From contig NZ_CP082904.1 of the NCBI RefSeq assembly GCF_023517775.1, forward strand, positions 1,302,001 through 1,366,000: a stretch of 64,000 bases of DNA, in the 5' to 3' direction. Made by a program: the position numbers and the translations under genes. Under the pieces are notes generated by a model. That model did not search any database, was not told where the DNA came from, and worked only from the letters and a program-made list of their open reading frames with translations. The stretch is from Mixta hanseatica. Lineage in GTDB: Bacteria; Pseudomonadota; Gammaproteobacteria; Enterobacterales; Enterobacteriaceae. The stretch's first letter is position 1. The number at the start of each line of letters is the position of its first letter. Below are positions 8,269 to 17,536 of this stretch, piece by piece.

Positions 8269-8277
8269 GGAATAGTT

Positions 8278-8715
8278 ATGGCGACCAATTCTAACGCTGG
8301 CCGCCCTTCTGATTATCTACCAGAGGTGGCTGCTGACATCTGTTCACTGCTTGCCGATGGTGAAAGCCTGCGCAAGGTATGTGAGCGCCCAGGCATGCCG
8401 AACAAGTCTACGGTCTTTCGTTGGCTTGCTCAGCATGAAGAATTTCGCGACCAATACGCGAAAGCCACAGAGACGCGCGCCGACGCAATCTTCGAAGAGA
8501 TGTTCGACATAGCCGATAACGTTGCCGAAGAGGCCGCGGCGGTAGGTAAGGCCCGTCTGCGCATCGATACTCGCAAGTGGGCTTTGGCTCGCATGAACCC
8601 GAAGAAGTACGGCGACAAAGTCAGTCAGGAAATCGACCACAAATCATCTGATGGCAGCATGACGCCAAAGCCAACCACTATCCAGCTTCTACCTGTAGAG
8701 CCAAAGCATGAGTGA
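8278..8715 (+). CDS. Terminase small subunit
   Basis: 145 residues. GRPSDYLPEVAADICSLLADGESLRKVCE and MPNKSTVFRWLAQHEEFRDQY are the helix-turn-helix of terminase small subunits of this class, followed by an oligomerisation helix rich in Ala/Glu/Asp and a short tail. It recognises the packaging start site on phage DNA. Overlaps the large-subunit start by 8 bases. Confidence 0.86.
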   Translation: MATNSNAGRPSDYLPEVAADICSLLADGESLRKVCERPGMPNKSTVFRWLAQHEEFRDQYAKATETRADAIFEEMFDIADNVAEEAAAVGKARLRIDTRKWALARMNPKKYGDKVSQEIDHKSSDGSMTPKPTTIQLLPVEPKHE

Positions 8716-9937
8716 ATCTGTCCAGCTTCCGATTCCTGCCAAACTCGCTCCGTTGTTCACTGCTACCAATAAGCGTTATCGCTGCTCACATGGCGGGCGT
8801 GGTAGCGCCAAGACGCGCACATTCGCACTGATGACTGCCGTAAAGGCATATCAGGCCATGATGAATGGTGAAAGCGGCGTAGTGCTTTGCGCTCGTGAGT
8901 TCATGAACTCGCTTGAAGAGTCGAGCATGCAGGAAGTGAAGCAGGCAATCATGTCTGTACCATGGCTGGCCGCCAATTTTGATATCGGTGAGAAATATAT
9001 CCGCACCATTGATAAAAGCGTCAGCTACGTATTCTGCGGCCTGCGCCATAACCTCGACAGCATTAAGTCGAAAGCACGCATTCTTCTGTGCTGGGTCGAT
9101 GAGGCCGAATCAGTCAGTGAAACAGCGTGGCAGAAGCTCAGCCCTACGGTTCGTGAAGAAGGCTCAGAGATTTGGGTGACATGGAACCCTGAAAGAGATG
9201 GCAGCGCCACTGACAAGCGGTTCCGCAAAGAGGCTGGTGACGACTGCATCACTGTCGAAATGAACTACACGGATAATCCATGGTTCCCCGATGTGCTGGA
9301 AGGTGAACGACAGAACGACCAGCGGCGTCTTGACCCGGCTACCTATGCATGGGTATGGGAAGGGGCTTATCTTGAAAACTCCGATAAGCAGGTTCTGGCC
9401 GGCAAATATCGTGTCGCTGAATTCTCGGATGAACTGTGGAAAGAGGCTGAGCGCTTATTCTTCGGTGCTGACTTTGGCTTCGCTAAAGACCCGAACACGC
9501 TTATCCGCGATTTCATCATCGGCAATACGCTTTATATCGAATACGAGGCATACGGTGAGGGTGTTGAACTCGATCATATGCCAGCGTTCTACGACAAAAT
9601 CCCCGGCAGCCGCGAGTGGCCTATCAAGGCTGACTCTGCGCGACCAGAAACAATCAGCTATTTGCGTAGGCAAGGATTCAATATCTCAGCCGCAAGCAAA
9701 TGGCAGGGCAGCGTAGAGGACGGTATAAGCCACCTGCGCGGTTTTGATGAAATAGTTATCCATCCCCGCTGTAAAAATGTCGCCAGAGAAGCCCGGCTGT
9801 GGTCATACAAAACCGACCGCATCACTGGAGAGGTTCTGCCGAAACTGGCAGATGGTGATGAGCACACATGGGATGCGATCCGCTACAGCCTTGACGGACA
9901 CATCAAGCGCAAATCCTCCGGCGCCATCTTCTTTTAA
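8708..9937 (+). CDS. Terminase large subunit (PBSX type)
   Basis: 409 residues. Walker A GGRGSAKT at 29-36, Walker B LLCWVDEAES at about 130, and the nuclease part opens with FFGADFGFAKDP (first Asp of the RNase H-like fold), with DGDEHTWDAIRY near the end. ATPase motor and nuclease that cuts the concatemer and drives DNA into the prohead. Start overlaps terS. Confidence 0.93.
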   Translation: MSESVQLPIPAKLAPLFTATNKRYRCSHGGRGSAKTRTFALMTAVKAYQAMMNGESGVVLCAREFMNSLEESSMQEVKQAIMSVPWLAANFDIGEKYIRTIDKSVSYVFCGLRHNLDSIKSKARILLCWVDEAESVSETAWQKLSPTVREEGSEIWVTWNPERDGSATDKRFRKEAGDDCITVEMNYTDNPWFPDVLEGERQNDQRRLDPATYAWVWEGAYLENSDKQVLAGKYRVAEFSDELWKEAERLFFGADFGFAKDPNTLIRDFIIGNTLYIEYEAYGEGVELDHMPAFYDKIPGSREWPIKADSARPETISYLRRQGFNISAASKWQGSVEDGISHLRGFDEIVIHPRCKNVAREARLWSYKTDRITGEVLPKLADGDEHTWDAIRYSLDGHIKRKSSGAIFF

Positions 9938-9946
9938 GGAGCAACA

Positions 9947-11398
9947 GTGAGTGAAAACAATAGCGAGGTTTCATTCCTCGTGAACGCCCTTGCTGATGCG
10001 ATAGGGCGGCAGCGCATGCTGTATGCCGGACAGCCTGGCAACACGAAGCGGACGAAACTTTGGGATGAGTTCGGCTACCCGGATAATCTCGAATTCGACC
10101 GTTACTACCGGGCTTATGAGCGAAACGCCGTGGCACATGCTGCGGTGCATAAGCTTCTGGATTCCTGCTGGGCTGACCGTCCAACCATCATCGATGGCGA
10201 TGAGAATCAGGAGGCGGACGAAACAAACCAGTGGGAAGCTTCAGTAACCAAGCTACTAAATCGCCACTGGCCGAAGCTGAAAGATGCTGACCGTCGAAAT
10301 CTGGTTGGCCGATATTCAGCGCTGCTGATTCAGTTTCGTGATGGCTGTCCATGGTGGGAGCCAGTTGATCGCAATGTCGTGGGGCGCCTGAAAGATAAGG
10401 CAATCGTGCGATTCATCCCTGCCTGGGAAGCGCAGGTTAAACCTGGCAATTTCGATACTGACACGCAATCTGAGACCTACGGCCAGCCAGTGAAGTACAA
10501 CTTCAACGAGCAACCAATTGGCGACGACGGGACATATGGGTCGGTGCGCAGCGTTGAGGTTCACCCTGAGCGCATCATCATTCTTAGCGAAGGCTCTGAA
10601 GACGAGAATATGCTCGCTGGCATTCCTCTGCTTCGCGCAGGCTACAACAAGCTGCTCGACCTTGAGAAGGTTTCCGGCGGTAGCGCTGAGGGCTTCCTGA
10701 AGAACGCCAGCCGTCAGCTGGGCATCGCTTTCGATAAGGAAACTGACCTCCAGACATTGATGAGTCAGGCCAAAGACGCCGGATTTAAAGATTTGGGTGA
10801 TGCGCTGAACGATAAAATCAGGCGCATGAATAGCGGCACTGACTCCGCTCTGGTTATGCAGGCTGGACAAGCCTCTGTGCTTTCGGTGGCTCCAGCTGAC
10901 CCCTCGCCAACCTGGACTGTTACAGCTAACGAATTCGCTGCCTCAATCCAGATTCCATTTACCATCTTGTTCGGTCAGCAGACCGGGCGCCTGGCATCTG
11001 ATGAGGATAAGGCTGACTGGGCTAAGCGATGTAACGGACGCCGGTTCGGGTTTATGACCTCATTCGTGAAAGCCGTAATTGAGCGAATGTGGACTGTCGG
11101 CGTCATTGATGCACCTTCATCCGGAGGGGTTACGCTGGCATGGTCTGACCTTCTGGCTCCGAGCGAGAAAGATAAGATTGCCAACATGCAGGCGCTTGCT
11201 GACGTGGCTCAGAAAACGCAACAGGCATACGGCACGCCAGCCATCGAGCCTAACGAGATTCGTGCAGCAGGTGAGCTTGAGCCATTCAAGACTGAAGAAC
11301 CTCCTAACCCGGATAATAAAACAACCAATAAGGACCCGCTGACAGATGATAAAGACAGCGAAGGTTCGAATCGGAACCCCGATAATTCCACGCAATAA
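9947..11398 (+). CDS. Portal protein (DUF1073 family)
   Basis: 483 residues, GTG start at 9947 with AAGGAG at 9936-9941. DEFGYPDNLEFDRYYRAYERNAVAHAAVHK near the N-terminus and the IQIPFTILFGQQTGRLASDEDKADW block are typical of DUF1073 portals. Forms the dodecameric DNA gate at the head vertex. Database pipelines often label this family anti-CBASS Acb1; position between terL and the head morphogenesis gene argues for portal. The C-terminus is a disordered D/N/P tail. The next gene starts inside its end (11346). Confidence 0.85.
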   Translation: MSENNSEVSFLVNALADAIGRQRMLYAGQPGNTKRTKLWDEFGYPDNLEFDRYYRAYERNAVAHAAVHKLLDSCWADRPTIIDGDENQEADETNQWEASVTKLLNRHWPKLKDADRRNLVGRYSALLIQFRDGCPWWEPVDRNVVGRLKDKAIVRFIPAWEAQVKPGNFDTDTQSETYGQPVKYNFNEQPIGDDGTYGSVRSVEVHPERIIILSEGSEDENMLAGIPLLRAGYNKLLDLEKVSGGSAEGFLKNASRQLGIAFDKETDLQTLMSQAKDAGFKDLGDALNDKIRRMNSGTDSALVMQAGQASVLSVAPADPSPTWTVTANEFAASIQIPFTILFGQQTGRLASDEDKADWAKRCNGRRFGFMTSFVKAVIERMWTVGVIDAPSSGGVTLAWSDLLAPSEKDKIANMQALADVAQKTQQAYGTPAIEPNEIRAAGELEPFKTEEPPNPDNKTTNKDPLTDDKDSEGSNRNPDNSTQ

Positions 11399-12335
11399 AG
11401 CCGACCCCGCGCAATCCTCCCGACCGGTTAACCGGATGTTCCGCGACATAGAAAGCCGCTACTACCAGATTAAGGTGGATTTGCGGCACCTATTCGACGA
11501 GCAGCTTATTGGCCGGGAGGTTGAGGCTAACAGCCAGTCAGGCTACGCGGTGCATGGTCAGGTGTTCTATCAGGTTAACATTGGCCGGTATATCTACGAC
11601 CTCTCTGCTCGCGCATTGTCCCGGCTGCTTGAGTCGGTGCAAGGCATTCTCGACAGGCATCTGCTTGACGGTGGTGAGCAAAACCTGTGGGCCATGACAT
11701 ACATCACTGACGAGTATGAGCGCGGCACGCAGCAGGCTTTCACAAATCTGTCGGTACAGTCGGTCATATACGAGCAGCAAACCTCTCTGGCGCAGCTTCT
11801 GACTTCTCCGGGATACCTGAACCAGATAGCAGCAACGCAGGTCTCCACGTACAGCGAGTGGCGCTCAGTAAGCGATAAGGCGCGCGGTGACCTGGCTAAC
11901 GTCATCACTGACGCGGTGGCTCGCGGTATCAACCCACGCGAAACAGCCCGCATCGTCAGCGAACGTCTCGATGTTTCCATGTCATCGGCCAAGAATATTG
12001 CGCAGACGGAGCAGGTTGGCGCTTTGAGGCAGGCTCAGCGGCAGGAGACGGAGTGGTCACGCGACCGACTGGGATTAAACACTGCGATGCTTCATCTGTC
12101 AGCCCTCAAACCAACATCCCGTACATGGCATGTTGCCCGGCATGGAAAGGTATATACGCCGGAAGAGGTTGAGGAGTGGTATTCGCGAGACGGTAACCGG
12201 TGGCGGTGCTATTGCAGTCAGATACCTGTAATTCTCGATGATGACGGAAAGGTGGTTAATCCCGGCCTGATTGAGCGGCTTGCACAAGAGCGCCAGCAGT
12301 GGGCAGGCACAGAACAAAAGAGAGGTCGCAAATAG
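11346..12335 (+). CDS. Head morphogenesis protein (SPP1 gp7 / Mu F type)
   Basis: 329 residues. The C-terminal two thirds carry the Phage_Mu_F pattern: VARGINPRETARIVSERL, then AKNIAQTEQVGALRQAQ, then RTWHVARHGKVY and RWRCYCSQIPV. Minor head protein associated with the portal, possibly ejected. Overlaps the portal gene by 53 bases in another frame. Confidence 0.85.
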   Translation: MIKTAKVRIGTPIIPRNKADPAQSSRPVNRMFRDIESRYYQIKVDLRHLFDEQLIGREVEANSQSGYAVHGQVFYQVNIGRYIYDLSARALSRLLESVQGILDRHLLDGGEQNLWAMTYITDEYERGTQQAFTNLSVQSVIYEQQTSLAQLLTSPGYLNQIAATQVSTYSEWRSVSDKARGDLANVITDAVARGINPRETARIVSERLDVSMSSAKNIAQTEQVGALRQAQRQETEWSRDRLGLNTAMLHLSALKPTSRTWHVARHGKVYTPEEVEEWYSRDGNRWRCYCSQIPVILDDDGKVVNPGLIERLAQERQQWAGTEQKRGRK

Positions 12336-12346
12336 CGGCCTTTTTT
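12324..12346 (+). terminator. Terminator after head morphogenesis gene
   Basis: GGTCGC - AAATA - GCGGCC followed by TTTTTT. Lies between the portal-side and capsid-side head genes, so it is an internal late-operon terminator overcome by Q. Confidence 0.6.
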
Positions 12347-12377
12347 ATTGCCCGTAATTTAACAAAGAGGAAGCAAC

Positions 12378-13781
12378 GTGAAACTTTCGAGTATTCATGT
12401 AAAGAGCCTCGCCATCAACGCTGCCAACATTTCAACAGAGACCATCGACGGTGACGAGCATATCGTTATCCGTGGCGTCGTGCCGGTCGTGGATGACGTT
12501 GTGATGAATGGCGGCCTGTATCCGGCGGCGGAGATTAACAAGTCGTACCAGACGCTCGAAGGTAACCAGATGCCGCTCGGGCATCCGAAAATTGGTGGTG
12601 AGTACGTCAGCGCCAGCAACCCGCGAGCAGTAAATAAATTCCACATCGGCGCATGGGCCGAGAATGTCCGCAAAGACGGCGATCGCGTCGTCATGGACAT
12701 GAAAATCAACAAGCGTTACGCAGAAGGCACGGAGAAGGGTAAGCGCGTTCTGACCCGCATTGAAGAGATGCAGGCTAACTCAGGCGCAGAGCCTATCCAT
12801 GTTTCTACCGGCCTGCTGCTGAGTCGTGAGCAGAACAAAGGCAAGTCGAAAGGCAAGAGTTACTCATGGGTAGCGCGGAACATGCGCTTTGACCATGTTG
12901 CCATTCTGCTGGACGAGCCAGGCGCCGCAACGCCAGATGAAGGCGTGGGGATTTTCGTTAATGCGGATAACTCCACTGAAGAGGTTGAGACCGCGACCGT
13001 AGACCTGACATCGGCAGCCAACTGCACGCAGGAAGGCCTGCTGAACAAAACGAAGTTCTTCTTCACCAACGCCTCAAATTTCTCATTCGACGACATTCAG
13101 CGCGCTATCGGCGAAAAGCTGCGTGAGGGTCGCTCTGATGACAACTGGCTGTGTCCTGAATCGGTCTGGCCGGACACCTTCGTTTACCGGGATGACTCCC
13201 GCTATTTCAAACAGAAGTACCTCATCGACGATGACGGCGCAGCCCAATTCGTCGGCGAACCCGTAGAAGTCGTGCGCAAACAACCTGAGTACGAAATTAA
13301 AACCAACGGAGAAGAGAATCCGATGAAAGACCTGATTATCAATGCGCTGAAAGCCGCTGGTAAGCCGACTGAAGGTAAGTCAGATGCCGAGCTGATGGAC
13401 GCTTACAACCAGATGGCCGCCGAAAAGGCAGTTGGCAAAGAAGAGACGCCGGAAGAAAAGGCCGCTCGCGAGAAGAAAGAGGCTGAAGAAAAGGCGGCCA
13501 AAGAGAAAGCCAATAACCACGAAGAAATGCCTGCGTGGGCGAAGCTGCTGACCGAGCAGGTTTCTGCCCTGAACAGTCAGTTCAACGCTAACGCCGACAA
13601 AGAGAAGACCGAGAAGCGCACCGCTGTTAAGGCGAAATTCGGCCTCGATGAAGCGGCAGTAAACGCCCTTGACGGCGCCGCACTGGATGGCCTCTACGCA
13701 CAATGCCAGACCTCTATCGGCCTGAATGGCTCATTCCGCCAGGCTAACTCTAATCAACCCATCAGCGAAATGCCGGAGTAA
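12378..13781 (+). CDS. DUF2213 prohead protease/scaffold fusion
   Basis: 467 residues, GTG start at 12378 with AGAGGAAG upstream. Residues 1-200 follow DUF2213 (GGLYPAAEINKSYQTLEGNQMPLGHP, RFDHVAILLDEPGAATP), a predicted prohead protease. After residue about 330 comes a highly charged coiled coil (EKAAREKKEAEEKAAKE) and then a helix-rich tail, the layout of a scaffold. Protease and scaffold thus seem to be made as one chain. A possible internal start at 13323 (MKDLIINALK) with GGAGAAGAG before it could produce the scaffold alone. Confidence 0.8.
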   Translation: MKLSSIHVKSLAINAANISTETIDGDEHIVIRGVVPVVDDVVMNGGLYPAAEINKSYQTLEGNQMPLGHPKIGGEYVSASNPRAVNKFHIGAWAENVRKDGDRVVMDMKINKRYAEGTEKGKRVLTRIEEMQANSGAEPIHVSTGLLLSREQNKGKSKGKSYSWVARNMRFDHVAILLDEPGAATPDEGVGIFVNADNSTEEVETATVDLTSAANCTQEGLLNKTKFFFTNASNFSFDDIQRAIGEKLREGRSDDNWLCPESVWPDTFVYRDDSRYFKQKYLIDDDGAAQFVGEPVEVVRKQPEYEIKTNGEENPMKDLIINALKAAGKPTEGKSDAELMDAYNQMAAEKAVGKEETPEEKAAREKKEAEEKAAKEKANNHEEMPAWAKLLTEQVSALNSQFNANADKEKTEKRTAVKAKFGLDEAAVNALDGAALDGLYAQCQTSIGLNGSFRQANSNQPISEMPE

Positions 13782-13784
13782 AAA

Positions 13785-14216
13785 ATGGCTAAAGACGGAA
13801 AGCACGTAATTCACGCCGGTGGCGTATTCCCGAACCCTCTCCTGAACCGCGAAGGTGCTGCGGCCGCTGCAACTGCTCCGGGCGCCGTCGGTTTCTTTGA
13901 TGCAGGCAAGTTCACCGCATCTGTAGACGGAGCTGAGGACGCAGTTCTGTATGTCGCCAACTACGACTACCTGCGCTGCCTGTCGGTGGATGATGACATC
14001 CCGGCCGGTGAGATGGTTGTGGGTATTCATCCGCTGCCGGGCATGTTCCTGAACGTCCGCGCCGCTGCCGGTACCTATACCAAAGGGCAGCCACTATCCA
14101 TTGCAAACGGCCGCGTTAAAGCTGCGGCAGAGGGCGAGGCAGTTCGCTGCTACGTCGAAGAAGACAAATCATACACGGCAGCTGCAGGTGACCTGCTGCG
14201 CGTAGTTATTAAGTAA
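13785..14216 (+). CDS. Head decoration-like protein
   Basis: 143 residues, beta-rich (GEMVVGIHPLPGMFLNVRAAAGTYTKG, AAAGDLLRVVIK). A small protein placed between scaffold/protease and major capsid genes is usually a capsid decoration or DUF2190-type protein. I cannot assign the exact family from sequence. Starts 4 bases after the previous stop. Confidence 0.6.
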   Translation: MAKDGKHVIHAGGVFPNPLLNREGAAAAATAPGAVGFFDAGKFTASVDGAEDAVLYVANYDYLRCLSVDDDIPAGEMVVGIHPLPGMFLNVRAAAGTYTKGQPLSIANGRVKAAAEGEAVRCYVEEDKSYTAAAGDLLRVVIK

Positions 14217-14227
14217 GGAGCGCCTGA

Positions 14228-15295
14228 ATGTTTGTATTTTCTAAATCTCTCGGCGAAAAGACCGGGAACCTTGAGGTAAATCAGGCTCAGTTTGCTGAGC
14301 TGCAGGCAGCGCGTCAGGAAGGCGCACAAGCTGCGGCAGACTTCCTCGGTCGCGTGCGTGGTATTCGTGAGGATTCGGGTCGCCTGGATGCAACTAACGC
14401 TGTTGACGATATCCGCCGCCTGTACCGCGCTTTCGATACCACCGTCCTTGCGCAGTTTGAATCGACCACTCAGTTCACCCTGTTGAATGACCTGATGCCG
14501 CTGTCTCGCTCAGTGCGCATCGAGCAATCTCGCTATGACTATGCACGTACCGGCGGGCGCGGTTGGGCTCACACTTCAATGAGCGGGCAGATTGGTGCAG
14601 CGCTGGATGCGAAGTCTTATACCTTCGACGGCACCATGGTTCCTATCCACGATTCCGGCTTCAAATTCACCTGGCGCGACCCGATTTTCAACAGCCCGTC
14701 AGCGCTCCAGTCACAGGCCGATGCGCAGCGTGGCTCTGTAGAAGACGTGCAGCGTCAGTATGTTGACTACATGTTCAATGGCTTCCGTGACTCTGAAGGT
14801 AACTACGTTCAGTTCGACGGCCTGACCTGGAAAGGCCTGAAAGCTGACGAGCGTGTTGCTCAGGTAACTCTGACCTTTAACTTTGCGACCAGCACCGACC
14901 CGGTAGCGCTGCGCACTAACGCAATTGCGCTGCGTGACGTTGTTCGTGTAACCAACAGCCAGTACGCACCGCAGACGTGGTACGTCTCTGCAGAAATCAT
15001 GTCGAACCTCGAGCGTTATTTCGACGTGAACGCGACCCGCACCGTGCTGGAAGAGTTGCTGAAGCTGTCCGGCATTGACGCCATCAAAGAAGATGCGCAG
15101 CTGTCAGGTAACGAAATTCTGATTGTGCCACTGACTGCAGGTGTTATCGCTCCTATCGTTGGACAGGCCATTGGCACCGTCGCAGACCCGCGCCCGTTCT
15201 ACAACAGCGATTACGTCTGGCGCACATGGGGTGCGATGGGCCTGATGGTTAAGCAGGACATCAACAACAAATACTCCGTAATCCACGCCTCTTAA
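14228..15295 (+). CDS. Major capsid protein
   Basis: 355 residues: N-terminal arm (to about 60), then HK97-like core with RSVRIEQSRYDYARTGGRGWAHTSMS and the C-terminal SGNEILIVPLTAGVIAPIVGQ and YVWRTWGAMGLMV. Order scaffold - decoration - capsid supports the call. AAGGAG before the ATG. Forms the hexamers and pentamers of the head. Confidence 0.85.
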   Translation: MFVFSKSLGEKTGNLEVNQAQFAELQAARQEGAQAAADFLGRVRGIREDSGRLDATNAVDDIRRLYRAFDTTVLAQFESTTQFTLLNDLMPLSRSVRIEQSRYDYARTGGRGWAHTSMSGQIGAALDAKSYTFDGTMVPIHDSGFKFTWRDPIFNSPSALQSQADAQRGSVEDVQRQYVDYMFNGFRDSEGNYVQFDGLTWKGLKADERVAQVTLTFNFATSTDPVALRTNAIALRDVVRVTNSQYAPQTWYVSAEIMSNLERYFDVNATRTVLEELLKLSGIDAIKEDAQLSGNEILIVPLTAGVIAPIVGQAIGTVADPRPFYNSDYVWRTWGAMGLMVKQDINNKYSVIHAS

Positions 15296-15305
15296 GGAGC
15301 GAACA

Positions 15306-15671
15306 ATGGCACTTGTGAAAATCCTGAGCAGTAACCTTTTCGCCGGTGCCGGTTTCCAGAAACTGGAGGCCGGTAAAGTCTATGACGTTGATAAGGACAT
15401 CGCCGATAAGTGGATTAGGTCAGGCCGGGCGGAGTCCACTAAAGAGAAAGGCGAGGCGCTTCAGTTTGAGGTGGCTACGCCTTCTTCTGGCAGCCAGAGT
15501 GATACCTCAGAGCTTCAGGCCCAGCTTGATAGTGCGCTAACGCAGGTTAAGCAACTGCAGAGCGAAACAGAAGCGAAAGAAAAAGAGCATGCGGACGCAC
15601 TGGCGGCAGAGAAGAAACGCGCTGACGATGCAGAAGCGGCTCTGGCAGCGGCAACCAAAAAGGATAAGTAA
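15306..15671 (+). CDS. Head-region protein with coiled-coil tail
   Basis: 121 residues. N-terminal 45 residues (KVYDVDKDIADKWIRSGRAE) look like the short lipid/edge motif seen in small phage head proteins; residues 65-121 are a continuous charged coiled coil (SALTQVKQLQSETEAKEKE). Function unknown. Preceded by TAAGGAGCG. Confidence 0.6.
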   Translation: MALVKILSSNLFAGAGFQKLEAGKVYDVDKDIADKWIRSGRAESTKEKGEALQFEVATPSSGSQSDTSELQAQLDSALTQVKQLQSETEAKEKEHADALAAEKKRADDAEAALAAATKKDK

Positions 15672-15673
15672 CC

Positions 15674-16051
15674 ATGGCAGCCCAAATCACGCTGGAAGAC
15701 GTAAAACCGCTGATGGCTGAGCTGGGCTTCACGGTTCCTGATGCTGTGCTGCAGTTGCTCATTGACCAGGTTAGTGCTGCTTCTGCCTGTATGGACGGGG
15801 CGGGCTACTCCGAAAGCCTGCAAAAACTTTTGCTCATCTATGCAGCCGCGCGATTAGCGGCCCTGTCCGGCGCACGTAAAATCTCATCTCAGTCTGCACC
15901 GTCTGGCGCGTCGCGGTCGTTCACTTACGACAGCGCCGGCACGGACTATCTCTATAGGCAGATTCTGGCATGGGATACCAACGGTTGTCTGGGTGGGGTG
16001 CCGATCGCAGGTAATTCAGTCGGCTTCTTCGATGTTATTGGGGGGTGCTGA
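15674..16051 (+). CDS. Head-tail connector protein
   Basis: 125 residues: helical N-terminus (ITLEDVKPLMAELGFTVPDAVLQLLIDQV) then LLIYAAARLAALSG, and a conserved-looking C-terminus. Helical bundle and position after the capsid gene fit a gp6-like connector. TGA overlaps the next ATG. Confidence 0.65.
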   Translation: MAAQITLEDVKPLMAELGFTVPDAVLQLLIDQVSAASACMDGAGYSESLQKLLLIYAAARLAALSGARKISSQSAPSGASRSFTYDSAGTDYLYRQILAWDTNGCLGGVPIAGNSVGFFDVIGGC

Positions 16052-16221
16052 TGGCATGGGTAAGTGTCGACAACAGGCTGCCAAAGCCATTCGCTCGCGT
16101 CTGGATAAAAACCTCTGACAGCCGGCAGGCCACCGGATATGTTAACAGCGGCGGCAAGTGGGTGATTCACTGCCCGCGTATCGCTGCTGCAAACCCGTCT
16201 GTAATCGCCTGGAGGGAATAG
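16051..16221 (+). CDS. DUF551-like small protein
   Basis: 56 residues, MAWVSVDNRLPKPFARVWI then KWVIHCPR and a final IAWRE. The W-V-S-V-x-x-R-L-P opening and V-x-x-W-x-E-type end are those of DUF551 proteins common in phages. The A of its ATG is the last base of the previous stop. Function unknown. Confidence 0.65.
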   Translation: MAWVSVDNRLPKPFARVWIKTSDSRQATGYVNSGGKWVIHCPRIAAANPSVIAWRE

Positions 16222-16223
16222 CT

Positions 16224-16568
16224 ATGTCATCAGTAGCTTCTTGGTCATACACTGCCAAGGCGACAATCTGGCGAAGCCTAGGGCAGGATGAGTATGGCGA
16301 TACGTCATTCGCCCCGCCTGAAGTCATTATGTGCGACTACGGAAGCACAGCAACAGCCCGGCTCGGCGCTATCGGCATCGAGATGAACATCAAAAACACG
16401 CACTGGACTGAGTACTCAGAGGCGAAAAAGGGCGATTACATTCTGATTGGCGAGTCCGCCGAGGTTGACCCTATTGCTGCCGGCGCTGATGAAGTGATGC
16501 AGGTTATCCGCTATGCCGATACGTTCGAGCGCATTGCAGATGACTATGCAATTTTGACGGGAGCGTGA
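16224..16568 (+). CDS. Head completion/neck protein
   Basis: 114 residues. Start ATG 16224 has GGAGGG at 16211-16216. Beta-rich: SYTAKATIWRSLGQDEYGD, KKGDYILIGES, DTFERIADDYAILTGA. Size and place match a stopper/neck protein, by position and fold impression only. Confidence 0.6.
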   Translation: MSSVASWSYTAKATIWRSLGQDEYGDTSFAPPEVIMCDYGSTATARLGAIGIEMNIKNTHWTEYSEAKKGDYILIGESAEVDPIAAGADEVMQVIRYADTFERIADDYAILTGA

Positions 16569-16569
16569 T

Positions 16570-16938
16570 ATGGGCGTGAAGATTAAAGGTGTCCGCCAGG
16601 CTCAACAGAACCTTAACGCGCTAATTGGTGATATTCAGGGGCGCAAGGCTGCCAGAGCTATTCAGAGTGCGCTAATTATCGGCTCATCTCAGGCTTCTCT
16701 GTACACGCCCATTGATACCAACACACTGATTAACAGCCAGTTTCGCGAGTTGAACGCTAACGGAACCAGACTGACCGGCCGCGTTGGTTATTCAGCTAAC
16801 TACGCCGCATACGTCCACGACCCCAACATCCCGCAAAACTTCAGGAGGTCTACTGCTCAGAAAGAGTTCCTGACTAAGGGCTTTGAAGATACACGGGATG
16901 TTATCGATCGCACCATCAAAAAGGAGATGGAGCTATGA
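16570..16938 (+). CDS. HK97 gp10-like tail/neck protein
   Basis: 122 residues. VRQAQQNLNALIGDIQGRKAARAIQSAL, then TPIDTNTLINSQF, then VGYSANYAAYVHD is the gp10-like pattern (A-P-x-D-T-G-x-L; Y-A-x-x-V). Tail completion protein at the head-tail junction. Confidence 0.78.
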   Translation: MGVKIKGVRQAQQNLNALIGDIQGRKAARAIQSALIIGSSQASLYTPIDTNTLINSQFRELNANGTRLTGRVGYSANYAAYVHDPNIPQNFRRSTAQKEFLTKGFEDTRDVIDRTIKKEMEL

Positions 16939-17156
16939 CACGTCATAACTTTCATTATGTTGGAGATGGGCTTGGTCGTCGCCGGGTCTTAGTGAATGGC
17001 AACGAGATAAAGCAAGTGGTCTGGGCTGATATCACACGTGGCGTACTACTTTACCATCCATCGCCGCTTCGCCGGCATAAAAACAGCCGGGATGAAATCT
17101 ATTCGCGCCGCCTGCGAGGCAGCATTGAAGTGATAATGATGGAGGATTCACCGTGA
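16935..17156 (+). CDS. Small protein of unknown function in tail region
   Basis: 73 residues, MTRHNFHYVGDGLGRRRVLVNG to EVIMMEDSP. Overlaps the previous gene by ATGA and the next by GTGA, so it is tightly coupled to the tail genes. VNGNEIKQVVWADITRGVLLYH suggests a small beta sandwich. Unrecognised. Confidence 0.6.
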   Translation: MTRHNFHYVGDGLGRRRVLVNGNEIKQVVWADITRGVLLYHPSPLRRHKNSRDEIYSRRLRGSIEVIMMEDSP

Positions 17157-17536
17157 CGCCTCAGATGCATGTACGCGTGCGCGAGTTGTTTGGTGCTGCG
17201 GGCCTCTGCGATAACTCTGTAGTGCAAATGCTGGTCTGGCGCGATACGAGCAATAAGGCCGATCGGTTCATCGTGTTCCGCCCCAACGGAGGCTCTGCGA
17301 TTCGTAATGACCTTGGCTCTGAATACTACGTCATGGTCGATGTAATCAGCCCGGTCGATAACTTTCGCGCCACTGAAGAAGCGGTTAGCGACATCATCGA
17401 TTACGTCCAGAAATTCCCCACGCCTAACGATTGCATCGGGCACATCGAGAATATTGGCGGAATCCCTGCTCCGGTACTCACAACAGAAGGTCGCCTTGTC
17501 TGGCGCCTGCAGTTCGCTGTTTTGTATGGGGAATAA
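17153..17536 (+). CDS. Tail terminator-like protein
   Basis: 127 residues, GTG start at 17153 overlapping the previous TGA, with GGAGG upstream. NKADRFIVFRPNGGSAIRNDLGSEYYVMVDVISPVDN and RLVWRLQFAVLYGE follow the beta-alpha layout of U-like tail terminators that cap the tail tube. Position just before the major tail protein supports this. Confidence 0.7.
   Translation: MTPQMHVRVRELFGAAGLCDNSVVQMLVWRDTSNKADRFIVFRPNGGSAIRNDLGSEYYVMVDVISPVDNFRATEEAVSDIIDYVQKFPTPNDCIGHIENIGGIPAPVLTTEGRLVWRLQFAVLYGE

Noticed and set aside
9947..11398. Anti-CBASS (Acb1) function for the DUF1073 protein
   Set aside because: The label is common in annotation pipelines for this family, but position between terL and the head morphogenesis gene, length and portal-like sequence point to the portal protein. 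I see no evidence for cyclic oligonucleotide cleavage.
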